Source: Elymus sibiricus
Taxonomy: Eukaryota; Streptophyta; Magnoliopsida; Poales; Poaceae
Length of the DNA: 64,000 nt
Direction: 5' to 3'
Assembly: GCA_039707655.1 (NCBI GenBank)
Contig: CM077674.1
Span: forward strand, 238,739,904-238,803,903
Made by a program: the position numbers and the translations under genes. Shown here one piece after another: positions 11,728 through 23,600 of the stretch (its first letter is position 1; every line of letters begins with the position of its first letter). Under the pieces are notes generated by a model. That model did no database searches and was not told the DNA's origin. It saw nothing but the letters and a program-made list of their open reading frames with translations.

Positions 11728-12475
11728 GGGGATACTTTTATGCCAAATAATTTGGGTCATGTCTTTTAAGAATTTCTATGTTTGAAAAACTATCAATGTT
11801 TGTGCTTGAGAACTTGTATGTGTTTGTAGTACTATGTTTGAGCTTGAGAACTTGTTTGTGTAAGCACTACTATGCTTGAGAACCTATTTCAGTAAGCACT
11901 ATCATGGTTTAAGCATGTTTGAGAAACTATCATGGTTGATCATCAAATGTCTTTGTCAGTGTACTTTAGACATATTGTTTATATTGCTTATGTATATAAC
12001 TATATGTCGGTTTGTGTAGCATGGACATTTTATTGATCAATCTATGACCATTTGGCCAGTCCATTTGCTCTTCAACATTTGGCCGGTCCATTTGGTCATG
12101 ACCATTTGGCAAGTCCATTTGGTCATGACTGTTTGGCCATTCCATTTGGCTGGTCCATTTGGTCTTCAGCTTTTGGCCATTCCATTTGGTCTTGACCACA
12201 GTACCATTTGGACAGGTCCATTAATAGAAAATAGTTGGCCATTAATAGAAAGCAATGTAAAACATTGTCAAATTCTTAATAGCAAACTACTTCAACAAAT
12301 TGTCATTACATACCTGAGGGGATAGTTTTGCAGGTAGACATTACATAACATAACTGGGGATAGTTTTGCTCATACTCATTACATAGCATAACTGGGATTC
12401 CAAAAATATACATTGTTCCAAGGCCACATATATTGTTCCAAGGCCACATATTAACTTAACATAACAATTCATTGT
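11728..12475 (+). repeat. Non-coding MULE interval with a CCATTTGG minisatellite
   Basis: From about 12042 to 12215 the plus strand has ten or more irregular copies of CCATTTGG, spaced roughly every 10-30 bp (for example GGTCCATTTGGTCATGACC). Before it (11760-11940) are repeated TGTTTGAG/AACTTG phrases. There is no gene. It separates the convergent transposase and GRF genes. Confidence 0.65.
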
Positions 12476-12523
12476 TCACTCATTAAGGACTGACTTTATC
12501 TTGAAAAGCTTCTCCTTGTTGGC
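12476..12523 (-). pseudogene. Last 16 codons of the GRF-zinc-finger gene, cut off by the copia insertion
   Basis: On the minus strand these 48 bases continue, exactly in frame, the GRF gene broken at 43191. They code for a lysine-rich end (ANKEKLFKIKSVLNE) and a TGA stop at 12476-12478. The ATGAC duplication at 12524-12528 completes the codon at the junction. The match of frame and duplication shows the insertion point directly. Confidence 0.8.
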
Positions 12524-12528
12524 ATGAC

Positions 12529-13930
12529 TGTAAGTGCATCTAGTGCCTCCCTTATTGGTTTTGGAGTATTGAGGACAAATGGGTTAAGACTAATGTGTTT
12601 GTGTGTGTACACAGGAGAATAGTCCCTGAAGATTTTGGTTTAACAGATGAAAGACGACCCCTAAAAATAGTTTTCTTCAAGTGAAGAATATGTGAAGAAT
12701 GTGGTATGGCCTTTGAAGAATTTGAAGTGAGGAATTGGAAGCGCGAAGACTTTTGTTTTCATAGTTTATTTTTCCATTATTTGAGTCATAGGAAGAACCA
12801 TATTGTTAAAGGGGGTCTAGGTGAAACATATTTCACATTTCCAAAGTGATGCCCTAAACCTATACACAACCTACTGCTTTGAGCGGAGCCTTTGGAAATC
12901 TCTTGCAGTGCTGACGAATTCGTGGTAGTGACAGAGACGAGGATCTTATGGTCACTGATGGATTTAGTTAGACTGAGGAGTTAGGAGTTCGCCAGTGCGG
13001 ACTACCTACAAGTGAGGAAAGTGAGATCGTGAGGAATTTGAGAGTTTGGATTCCGACCGTTGCTGAGACGCGCGCCAGCTGTCATATCCTGACAACGGTC
13101 ATATCGAGAAGGGCATTTATGTCCATTCAAGCCGGGCTACCCCTAGGCTATAAATAGCCGCCTCGCACAACCACTAGTTGGTTGGCTGCTCCTGAAAGAT
13201 CTTGACACTTGTCATTGAGAGCAACCCATCCTCTAAAGACTTTGAGAGAAACCAAGTGAGGAAAAACCCAACCAGAGCCAAAGTGATTGAGCATCACTGA
13301 AGAAGTTGATATGTGTGATCCGATGACTGTTACCTTTGAAGACCGTCATTCTTCTAGACAGTTAGGCATAATGTTCTGAGCAGCCAAGAGTAATTGTGGC
13401 TTGCCGGTGAACAAGTCTGTGAAGGTTTTGGAAGTCTACCTTGAAGACTTACCATGAGTGATTGGGTGAGGTCTTGCGGGACCTTGGCTCAAGAGGAATA
13501 CGGTGAAGACTATGAGTCTTCTGAGCTAACCCCCAGCCGCCTCAACCAGACGTACAGTTAATACAGCGACTGGAACTGGTCTACCAAATCATTGTCTTCA
13601 CCGAGCCACCCTGGTTTCATTTCCTCAACTTATTTACTTACTATTATTCTGCTGCCTAAAGAACTGTGATCTCATCTGACGAATCTGTTCTGAGGAATCT
13701 CTCTGTACTTACTCTTATATTCTTCAGTACATCTTCAGTATGCTTGTATGTCGTATGATTGCATGTTCTTCATTGACTTTCACTGCTTATGTATGTGTTA
13801 TGATCCTGTGTTGATTTAGATCCTTTGTTGTTTCTATTTCTTCATTATGAGGTTCGTCAAATTCCTTGGAGTTTGACGAATTCTAAAAATCTCCCATTCA
13901 CCCCCCTCTGGGAGTTTACATGTGCTTTCA
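12529..13930 (+). repeat. 5' LTR of the plus-strand SIRE-type copia
   Basis: The LTR starts TGTAAGTGCATCTAGTGCC right after ATGAC and ends GTGCTTTCA before the primer site. The 3' copy starts at TGCATCTAGTGCC, so this end has six additional bases (TGTAAG). Confidence 0.85.
13149..13156 (+). promoter_or_regulatory. TATA box in the copia 5' LTR
   Basis: The bases TATAAATA lie in CCCTAGGCTATAAATAGCCG, at a position usual for the U3 promoter. The 3' LTR keeps the same box at 42409-42416. No start of transcription can be placed from sequence alone. Confidence 0.6.
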
Positions 13931-13932
13931 AT

Positions 13933-13945
13933 TGGTATCAGAGCA
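13933..13945 (+). other. Primer binding site, initiator tRNA-Met type
   Basis: TGGTATCAGAGCA follows the LTR end by two bases (AT), the standard copia arrangement. Confidence 0.9.
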
Positions 13946-13997
13946 AGGTACTCCCTTGTTCTGTGTGATTTTGGTTTAACTACCGGAAGTTTTAGCT

Positions 13998-16504
13998 ATG
14001 TCGACCGCAGGTATCATCAAGGTGTCCGCTGTGTACCCAGTTTTCGAAGGCACTGATTACCCCTACTGGAAGAATAAGATGCGCATGCATCTTGAGGCAA
14101 TTGACAACGACCTTTGGTTCATTGTTGAGAATAGAGTTCCATGTATTAGCCCAACCATCAACTTGAAGAGATTCAAGCAACTTGATTCCCAGGCAAAGAA
14201 CATCATATGTGGTCATCTGAGCAAGGGCCAGTATGGCAGAGTGAGTGCTTTGGAAACTTCAAAGCAAATCTAGGACAGGCTGTCCAAAGTCAACGAGGGC
14301 GTCTCCACTCAACGTGACTCCCGATTTGATGTCCTACGGAATCTCTTCAATCGCTTCAAGAGGCTTGACAATGAGAATGTCCAGCAAACCTTCGATCGCC
14401 TCACTGATATATCCAATGAGCTTCAGGCTCTTGTAGCAAGCGACATCACTGATCATGAAGTGGTGAAGAAATTGCTGAGATCGCTTGACAGTTCCTTCGA
14501 CACTCCAGCTCTCATGATTCAGGAATGTCCTAACTACATATCTCTCGATCCGGCTGATATTCTTGAGAGGCTCAACACTCATGAATTCCAACAAACTGAG
14601 AAGAGGGATATGTACGGACCCAGCTATGCAAGACCCCGTGCACTGAAGGCACAAGCAAAAGCTAAGGCAATTTCCTCATCTGAAGAAGAAGAAGAATCTA
14701 AGTTCAGTTCTGATGGAGCTGAAGAAATTGGCAAGGAACTTGCAATGTTGGTGAAGAAGTTCAAAATGTTTTCCAAGAAGAAGAATTTTAGAAAGTCTTC
14801 AAAGTACTCGAAGAACACTGATTCTTCTACTCAAGACTACGACAAAAGAACCTGCCACAAATGCAAGAAGCCAGGCCACTACATCGTTGATTGCCATCTC
14901 TGGAAAATGGATGACAAGAAGAAGAAGAAGAAGAAGAAGAGCAGAGATGATGATTCTGATGACAAGAGGAAGAAATCTTCTAAGTCTTCATCCAAGTCTT
15001 CATCACACAAGAAGAGCAGCTCCACCAGCGCTCGTGCATTCATTGAGAAGGAAATGGATTCTGACGAAGAGCCTGAGGAAGCTGTTGAGGAATCTGCGGA
15101 GGAGTCCGATGCTGGGGTGGTGAGCCTCGCTCTCGCTATGGAGTTCGTCAGCAAGTCCATATTCAACACGGTTGAGGCCAATCACGACATCAACCCTGAG
15201 GACTGTGATGACGACCCCACTCCCACCTTTTGCTTCATGGCAAGAGGTGCCAAGGTAACCTCACATGCTTCTTACTTCAACACCTCCAGTGAAGATGATT
15301 CTGAGTGTGAATCTAAGCCTGCCTATAAGAAACTTGCTAAAATTGCAACTGAACAACAGAATGCCATGGAAATGGTTCAAAAATTGCTAGATAGGAGTGA
15401 CGATCTGTTGGATGAAGAAATAGATCACAGTCAGACTCTGACTGAAGATATCAAAAGTGTTCAGTCAAAGTATGATGATCTTGAAAGTCGTCATGTGACC
15501 TCTCAGTTGAGCATGAGAAGCTTTCCTATGAATTTCTTCAGAGGAAGTAAGATCTTGAGAAACTGAGAGTGTCTCATGAAGATCTTCAAAAAGAAAATGA
15601 TTCTCTCCTCGCTCAACAGATCATCACTTCTCAGGAAGAATTTGTTGCTCCATGTCTTAAGTGCCTTGAACGTGAAAATGCTAATTCTGCTGCTGAGTGC
15701 TCAAATGCTTCAATACATGCAAATTCTTCAAATGCTTCTATGGTCTCAATTTCATCAACTGAGGAAACCACACATATGACTGATGAAAATGCAGGGCTAG
15801 AGGAATTGTATGTCAAGGGCATGTACAAAAGCCTCAAAGGGCATCAAACCCTTTGTGATGTGCTCAAAAAGCAGATCCTCAATAGGAACCCTAGGAAGGA
15901 GGGTATTGCTTTTGAAAGAAAGCTGGATGTAGATGGAACTTATTGGAAGCCTGAGCAGTACCCCAAAACCACATGGGTTGCTGCAAAGGGCCCTCCAGTT
16001 GATCCCTCTACTTTATCTGGCTATACTTGTGATGCTTCATATTCCCCAGAGGAGTCATTTGACTCTAACTACAAGCTGTTCAAGAATCAGAACGGTGAAG
16101 TATTTGCTGGGTTCATTGGTACTAACTGCAGGAACGGTTCTCCAGTGAAGAAAATTTGGGTGCCCAAAAGTCTTCTTGAAAAGCTTCAGGTGAATGTCAT
16201 CATGACACCACCCGTGAAGAAGAAGCACCCCAGAGCAAATTCTTCACATGGACGAAAGTCATCAGCTGATCGTAGGCCTGCTAATGGCCATGCTAATGCT
16301 TCTGTTTCACAGGGAAACAACTATCGATCTGATGAATACGTGCATTACTCTTCAAACCATTATGTGCACAAGTCTTCGAAGAATTTCTCTGCATATTCTT
16401 ATCAGTACTCTAACCCGCCGGTGAAGAAGCGAAGTGCTTATTCCTCACTACCAAAGTTCTCTGTTAATGCTCTACGTTACATCGCTTCTCGGCCACCCAT
16501 TTAG
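13998..16504 (+). pseudogene. Copia gag of the SIRE-type element, interrupted
   Basis: The frame starts at 13998 (MSTAGIIKVSAVYPVFEGTD) with the copia gag signature DYPYWKNKMRMHLEAID. A TAG at 14271-14273 breaks the UBN2 region. The same frame is open again to 15566 and carries a CX2CX4HX4C zinc knuckle (CHKCKKPGHYIVDC) at about 14853-14894, then Lys- and Glu/Ser-rich low-complexity sequence. Near 15520-15535 a frameshift moves to another frame, with an extra TAA just after. The shifted frame stays open at 15569-16504 and looks like a coiled-coil and linker region with no further known domain. Gag would form the particle; this copy cannot. Confidence 0.8.
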
Positions 16505-16740
16505 ATGTGGGTGGTTAAGAAGAAGAACTAATCTCTTCTGCAGGGTCAGATCTTCAGTCAATATACATGACTGATGAAATAACTGAATACCTGATGAATA
16601 TGCCTGTTGGGATGCAAGCTAATCATGTAGAAATGAATTCTTCACTTCTCTCATCCCCTTGGATATTGTGTTGATTTCTTGATGAATCAAATGTCATATT
16701 CTTCAACTGAAGTATATTGACTAATGCTTTTGCAGGATGA
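16505..16740 (+). other. Non-coding spacer between gag and protease, possibly intron-like
   Basis: All three frames have stops. The stretch ends in a good plant acceptor (TGCTTTTGCAG) directly before the protease frame. A spliced spacer is possible, but a simple decayed linker is equally possible. Confidence 0.35.
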
Positions 16741-18698
16741 CACACCAAAAGCCACTGAATGGGTGCTGGATAGTGGGTGCACCAATCACATGACTGGTGA
16801 CCGAAGCATAATGACCAGTGATCACCTCACTACATCTCATCTGAAGCATATCATCTACACTGACAAAGGGAAAAGCAAGGTATTAGGTCTGGGTTAGGTT
16901 GCTATCTCAAAGGATCGACTCATGAAAAAAGTGATGCTTGTCGAGTCCCTTGGATACAACCACATGTCTATCTCAATGCTTTGTGATCTTTATATGATTG
17001 TCATCTTTGGAAAATATAGATGTATTGTGCTCATGGAATCTGACAAGTCCAAAGTCTTTGAAGGCTTTAGGAGAGGTGATCTTTATCTTGTAGATTTCTT
17101 CAAAGGTCCTCAACCAGCCACATGCTCATGGAAAAGGCCTCAGAATGTTGGTTGTGGCATCGACAACTTGGACATGCTGGCACGAGGAACTTGAACATGC
17201 TTGTCAAGAAGAAGCATATCATTGGCATCGATGGCATCAAGTTCGTCAAGGATCATTTGTGTGGTGCTTGTGAGTCAGGGAAAATGACTCGAGCCAAGCA
17301 TCCTTCGAAGACAATCATGACAACTACTCATCCCTTTGAATTGCTTCACATGGATTTATTTGGTCCCACTCATTATGCCACACTAACCAATGTTGTATCA
17401 TTATATGGCTATGTCATCGTTGACGACTACTCTCGTTACACTTGGGTGCATATCATCTCTTACAAAACTGAAGTGCAGGATGTCTTCAGACGATTCTCTA
17501 ACAGGGCCATGATGAACTACGGGCTGAAGATCAAGCATATTAGAAGTGACAATGGCACCGAGTTAAAGAACATTGGTCTTGATGACTATCTTGATGAACT
17601 CAGTATCACCCATGAGCTATCTACTCCTTACACGCCTCAGCGAAATGGAGTCGTGGAGCGCAAGAACAGAACCCTCATCGAGATGGCTCGGGCCATGCTT
17701 GAAGAATATCAGACCCCTCATCGATTCTGGCCTGAAGCAATTGATACTGCCTGTCACATCATCAACAGGGTATATCTTCACAAATTCCTCAAGAAGACAT
17801 CTTATGAACTTCTCACAGAGAAGAAACCCAATGTGAGTTATTTTAAAGTCTTCGGTGCTAGATGCTGGATTAGATATCCACACCACGGTTCCAAATTTTC
17901 CCCGAAAGCACATGAAGGTTTTATGCTTGGTTACGGAAAGGACTCGCACACCTACAGAGTCTTCAACCTCCATCATCACAAGGTTGTTGAAACTATAGAT
18001 GTGCGGTTCAATGGAACTAACGGTTCGCAAAGAGAGCACCTGCCTCCTGTGCTAGATGAAATGCCTCCTGAGGAATCTATTAAGCTTATGGGCATCGGTG
18101 AGATTGTGCCCAGTGAAGTAATTGCTCCTGAAGAAGTTGCCGTGCCTCGTTCTGAAGAGAATCCTGAAGCATCTGGTGCTGAAGAAAATGCTCAAGAACC
18201 ACCACCTCGAGGAACTCAACCGCTACATCCTCGAGTGGCTAATGAAGTGCAGATCAAGAAAATCATCAATGACATAAATGCAACAGGTCCCCTCACTCGC
18301 TCAAAAGCTTCACATTTGGCTAACTTTTGTGGGAATTTTGCATTTGTCTCTGTCACTGAGCCCACCAAAGTAGATGAACCCTTCCTTGAGCCCGAATGGA
18401 TTCAAGCTATGAACGTGGAATTGCATCAGTTCGAACTCAACAATGTGTGGTAGCTCATCAATCGTCCTGATCCACACAAGCACAATGTCATCGGCACCAA
18501 GTGGATCTACCGCAACAAGCAAGACGAAAATGACCAAGTGGTGAGGAATAAGGCTCGTCTTGTAGCTCAGGGCTACACACAAGTTGAAGGGATTGACTTC
18601 GATGAAACTTTTGCCACTGTTGCTAGGCTTGAAGCAATTCACATCTTACTTGCTTATACTAACCATCATGATATTCTCTTATATCAAATGGATGTAGA
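16741..18698 (+). pseudogene. Copia pol, first part: protease, integrase and start of reverse transcriptase
   Basis: The aspartic protease motif WVLDSGCTNHMTG lies at about 16759-16797. A TAG near 16895 and a frameshift near 17130 follow. The integrase is open from 17122 to 18453 with the zinc-binding H-H-C-C region (WHRQLGHAG, then CGACESGKM) and the catalytic core (MDLFGP, RSDNGTE, YTPQRNGVVERKNRT). A TAG at 18451-18453 ends the frame after ELNNVW. The reverse transcriptase start is in the same region ([21 protein letters not shown]) and runs to YQMDV, where the Angela array begins. The remainder resumes at 34884. The product is the replication polyprotein of the element, here dead. Confidence 0.85.
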
Positions 18699-20552
18699 TG
18701 TTGAGGAACGTTGCATGGGAAACAAAAAATTTCCTACGCACACACAAGATCTATCCATGGTGATGAGCATCTACGAGAGGGAGAGTGAATCTACATACCC
18801 TTGTAGATCGCTAAGCGGAAGCGTTTAAGAAACGCGGTTGATGTAGTCGAACGTCTCCGCGATCCAAATCGCACGTCGTCCCTCGATCCGATCACGAACT
18901 AGTGCCGAACGGACGGCACCTCCGCGTTCAACACACGTACGGCTTGATGACGCCTTCACCTCCTCGATCCAGCGAGCGATGGTGAAGTAGTGGTTGAGTT
19001 CCAGCAGCACGACGGCGTGGTGATGGTGGTGAGGAACAATCTCTGCAGGGCTTCGCCAAGCACTACGGAGATTATGACGGAGGAACTAGAGGGCTAGGGT
19101 TGCCGGCACACGGCTTGGGAAATCCTGATGTGTCCCGTGTGCTAGCCCTGCCCCTCTATTTATATGTTGAGCCTTGGGGTCTAAACTTGGAGTAAAAGCC
19201 TCCTCCGGGTCGGTTTTGCCCGCACAAGGTCGGTTTGGCCCGCAGGGAAAGAGTCCAACTCGGATCCCTGCCGAACCGTGCACAGCCGCGCACAAGCGGT
19301 AGTACCGCTTCACACAAGCGGTAGTACCGCTTGGGCGGTAGTACCGCTTCACACAAGCGGTAGTACCGCTCGGGCGGTAGTACCGCTTCACCAAGCGGTA
19401 GTACCGCTTACGCGGCAGCAAAACTACTTTTGCACTTTCCAATACCTTGTGGGCTTTATCCCTTTGGCTCATATAAAGTGTTGCTGCACCCGAACACTTC
19501 GGTAAACATCCGGAACCCATTCCGGTGAACTCCGGAACCCTTCCAGAGATCAAAACACTATTATCACATATATCAATCTTTACCTCCGGACTATTCCGGA
19601 GATCCTCGTCATGTCCGGGATCTTATCCGGGACTCCGAACAACTTTCGGTCACCAACATAATAACTCAATTATACTAATCGTCACCAAACGTTAAGTGTG
19701 TAGACCCTGCGGGTTCGAGAACTATGTAGACATGACCGAGACACCTCTACGGCCAATAACCAATAGCGGGACCTGGATGCCCATATTGGCTCCTACATAT
19801 TCTACGAAGATCTTTATCGGTCGAACCTCTATGTCAAGGATTCAGTTAATCCCGTATGCTGTTCCCTTTGTTCTTCGGTATGTTACTTGCCCGAGATTCG
19901 ATCGTCGGTATCACTATACCTAGTTCAATCTCGTTACCGGCAAGTCTCTTTACTCGTTCCGTAATACAAGATCTCGTGGCTAACACTTTAGTCACATTGC
20001 TTGCAAGGCTCATTGTGATGTTGTATTACCGAGTGGGCCCTGAGATACCTCTCCGTCATACGGATTAACAAATCCCAGTCTTGATCCATGCCAACCCAAC
20101 AGACACCCTCGGAGATACCTGTAGAGCACCTTTATAGTCACCCAGTTACGTTGCGACGTTTGATACACACAAGGTATTCCTCCGGTGTCAGTGAGTTGCA
20201 TGATCTCATGGTCAAAGGAACAGATACTTGACATGCAGAAAACAATAGCAATAAACTGACACGATCAAATGCTACGTTTACAGTTTGGGTCTTGTCCATC
20301 ACATCATTCTCCTAATGATGTGATCCCGTTATCAAATGACATCTCATGTCCATGGCTAGGAAACCTTAACCATCTTTGATCAACAAGCTAGTCAACTAGA
20401 GGCTTACTAGGGACACAGTGTTGTCTATGTACCCACACATGTATTTGAGTTTCCAATCAATACAATTATAGCATGGATAATAAACGATTATCATGAACAA
20501 GGAAATATAATAATAACCAATTTATTATTGCCTCTAGGGCATATTTCCAACA
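18699..20552 (-). repeat. Angela-type LTR A (3' LTR of the array)
   Basis: In element orientation it starts TGTTGGAAATATGCCC at 20552 and ends CAACGTTCCTCAACA at 18699. The minus-strand TATA box TATAAATAG is at 19156-19164. One private base was seen at 18729 (A; the other two LTRs have T). Confidence 0.95.
19294..19409. repeat. Six-copy palindrome array AGCGGTAGTACCGCT inside the LTR
   Basis: Six copies of the near-perfect palindrome GCGGTAGTACCGC (with flanking A and T in most) lie in 116 bp. They recur at 26457-26572 and 33620-33735 in the other LTRs. They lie upstream of nothing coding and downstream of the LTR TATA box in element orientation only if read on the plus strand; relative to the minus-strand promoter they are in U3. 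Each copy can fold into a short hairpin. Confidence 0.8.
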
Positions 20553-20602
20553 GTCTCCCACTTGCACTAGAGTCAATAATCTAGTTCACATCACTATGTG
20601 AT

Positions 20603-23600
20603 TTACATTGTAATGAATCGAACACCCATGCAGTTCTGGTGTTGTTCATGTTTAGCCCTTGGAAGAGGTTTAGTCATCGGATCTGCAACATTTAGATCCG
20701 TGTGTACTTTGCAAATATTTATGTCGTCCTCCTTGATGTAATCGCGGATGGAATTGAAACGTCGCTTTATGTGTCTGGTCCTCTTGTGAAATCTTGGTTC
20801 CTTGGCTAGAGCAATGGCACCAGTGTTATCACAAAACAGAGTCATTGGGTTAAGCGCACTAGGCACTACTCCAAGATCTGTCATGAACTCCTTCATCCAG
20901 ACACCTTCCTTCGCCGCCTCCGAGGCAGCGATGTACTCCGCTTCGCATGTAGAATCTGCTACCACGCTTTGCTTGGAACTGCACCAGCTAACCGCACCCC
21001 CATTAAGAATAAATACGTATCCAGTTTGCGACTTAGAGTCATCCGGATCAGTGTCAAAGCTTGCATCGACGTAACCCTTTACGACGAGCTCTTGATCACC
21101 TCCATAAACGAGAAACGTGTCCTTAGTCCTTTTCAGGTACTTCAGGATATTCTTGACCGCCGTCCAGTGTTCCATTCCTGGATCACTTTGAAACCTTCCG
21201 ACCATACTTATGGCAAGGCTGACATCGGGTCTTGTGCACAGCATTGCATACATGATAGAGCCTATGGCCGAAGCATAGGGGATGACACTCATCTTTTCTC
21301 TATCTTCTGCAGTCACTGGGCATTGAGTCTTACTCAACTTCACACCTTGCAAAACAGGCAAGAACCCCTTCTTGGACTGATCCATTTTGAACTTCTTCAA
21401 AATCTTATCAAGGTATGTGCTTTGTGAAAGTCCTATTAAGCGTCTTGATCTATCTCTATAGATCTTGATGCCTAATATGAAAGCAGCTTCTCCTAGGTCC
21501 TTCATTGAAAAACTCTTGTTCAAATATTCCTTTACGCTTTCCAGCATTTCTATATTGTTTCCAATCAGCAATATGTCATCCACATATAATATTAGAAACG
21601 CTATAGAGCTCCCACTCACTTTCTTGTAAATACAAGCTTCTCCGTAAACTTGTATAAACTCGAACGCTTTGATCACTTTATCAAAACGAAGATTCCAACT
21701 CCGAGATGCTTGCACCAGTCCATAAATGGATCGCTGGAGTTTGCAAACTTTGTCAGCATTCTCTGGATTGACAAAACCTTCTGGTTGTATCATATACAAC
21801 TCTTCCTTAAGGTAACCGTTAAGGAACGCTGTTTTGACATCCATCTGCCAAATTTCATAATCGAAAAAGGCAGCTATTGCTAACATGATTCTGACGGACT
21901 TAAGCATCGCTACGGGTGAGAAGGTCTCATCGTAGTCAACTCCTTGAACTTGTGAAAAACCCTTTGCCACAAGTCGAGCTTTATAGACGGTGACATTACC
22001 GTCCGCGTCCGTCTTCCTCTTAAAGATCCATTTGTTCTGAATGGCCTTACGCCCTTCAGGTAATACTTCCAAAGTCCATACTTTGTTTTCATACATGGAT
22101 CCCATCTCGGATTTCATGGCCTCTAACCACTTCTCGGAATCCGGGCCCATCATCGCTTCTCCATAGCTCGTAGGTTCATCGTTGTTTAACAACATGACCT
22201 CTAAGACAGGGTTGCCGTACCACTCAGGAGCAGTACGCGTCCTTGTCGACCTACGAGGTTCGATAGCAACTTGATCCAAAGCTTCATGATGATCATCATT
22301 AACTTCCTCTTCAGCTAATGTAGGCTCCACAGAAACAATTTTCTGCGCTGCGCTACTCTCAGGTTGAAGTAAAGGTTCAACAACCTCATCAAGTTCTATC
22401 TTCCTCCCACTCAATTCTTTCGAGAGAAACTCTTTCTCAAGAAATGTTCCGTTTTTAGCGACAAACACTTTGCCCTCGGATCTGAGGTAGAAGGTATACC
22501 CAATTGTCTCTTTTGGGTATCCTATGAAGACGCATTTCTCCGCTTTGGGTTCCAGCTTTTCAGGCTGAAGCTTTTTGACATAAGCATCACATCCCCAAAC
22601 TTTAAGAAACGACAGCTTTGGCTTCTTGTCAAACCAAAGTTCATATGGCGTTGTCTCAACGGATTTCGATGGTGCCCTATTTAAAGTGAATGCAGCTGTC
22701 TCTAATGCATAACCCCAAAACGATAGTGGCAAATCGGCAAGAGACATCATAGATCGCACCATATCCAATAAAGTTCGATTACGACGTTCGGACACACCAT
22801 TACGCTGTGGTGTTCCAGGCGGTGTCAATTGTGAAACAATTCCACACTGTTTTAAGTGACTGCCAAACTCATAACTCAGATATTCTCCTCCTCGATCAGA
22901 TCGTAGGAATTTAATCTTCTTGTTACGATGATTCTCAACTTCACTCTGAAATTGTTTGAACTTTTCAAATGTTTCAGACTTGTGTTTCATTAAGTAAATA
23001 TACCCATATCTACTTAAGTCATCAGTGAAGGTGAGAAAGTAACGATAACCACCGCGCGCCTCAATACTCATCGGACCGCACACATCAGTATGTATGATTT
23101 CCAATAAGTCACTTGCCCGTTCCATTGTTCCAGAGAACGGCGTTTTAGTCATCTTGCCCATGAGGCATGGCTCACATGTGTCAAGTGATTCAAAATCAAG
23201 TGACTCCAAAAGTCCATCAGCATGGAGCTTCTTCATGCGTTTTACGCCAATATGACCTAAACGGCAGTGCCACAAGAAAGTGGTATTATCATTATCAATT
23301 CTACATCTTTTGGCATCAATGTTATGAACATGTGTATCATTACTATCGAGATTCAATAAGAATAAACCCCTCACATCGGGTGCATGACCATAAAAGATAT
23401 TACTCATATAAATAGAACAACCATTATTCTCTGATTTAAATGAGTAACCGTCTCGCAATAAACAAGATCCAGATATAATGTTCATGCTTAACGCAGGCAC
23501 CAAATAACACTTATTTAGGTTCATCACTAATCCCGACGGTAATCGAAGAGCGAGCGTGCCGACGGCGATCACATCAACCTTGGAACCATTTCCCACGCGC

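Larger units (their letters stand above)
10734..12528 (+). mobile_element. Mutator-like transposon (MULE), left visible fragment
   Basis: This segment has the C-terminal part of a MULE transposase on the plus strand, a TTTGG-rich minisatellite, and the last 16 codons of a GRF-zinc-finger gene on the minus strand. The other part of the transposon lies at 43191-44987, after a 30.7-kb copia insertion flanked by ATGAC. The transposon's own left end is outside the window, cut off by the minus-strand copia. Confidence 0.75.

Noticed and set aside
16505..16740. A true intron between gag and protease of the SIRE-type copia
   Set aside because: A good acceptor is present but I could not pick a convincing donor, and the region is decayed. 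Kept only as a possibility.
19294..19409. CRISPR-like look of regularly repeated palindromes
   Set aside because: The units are nearly adjacent, spacers are only a few bases and not unique, there are no cas genes, and the context is a plant LTR.
19086..19553. 155-codon minus-strand frame with KRYYRPSGTTA repeats, recurring at 26249 and 33412
   Set aside because: It lies inside the Angela LTR and the repeats are the translated palindrome array. It has no domain and its reading frame is a by-product of the repeat length.
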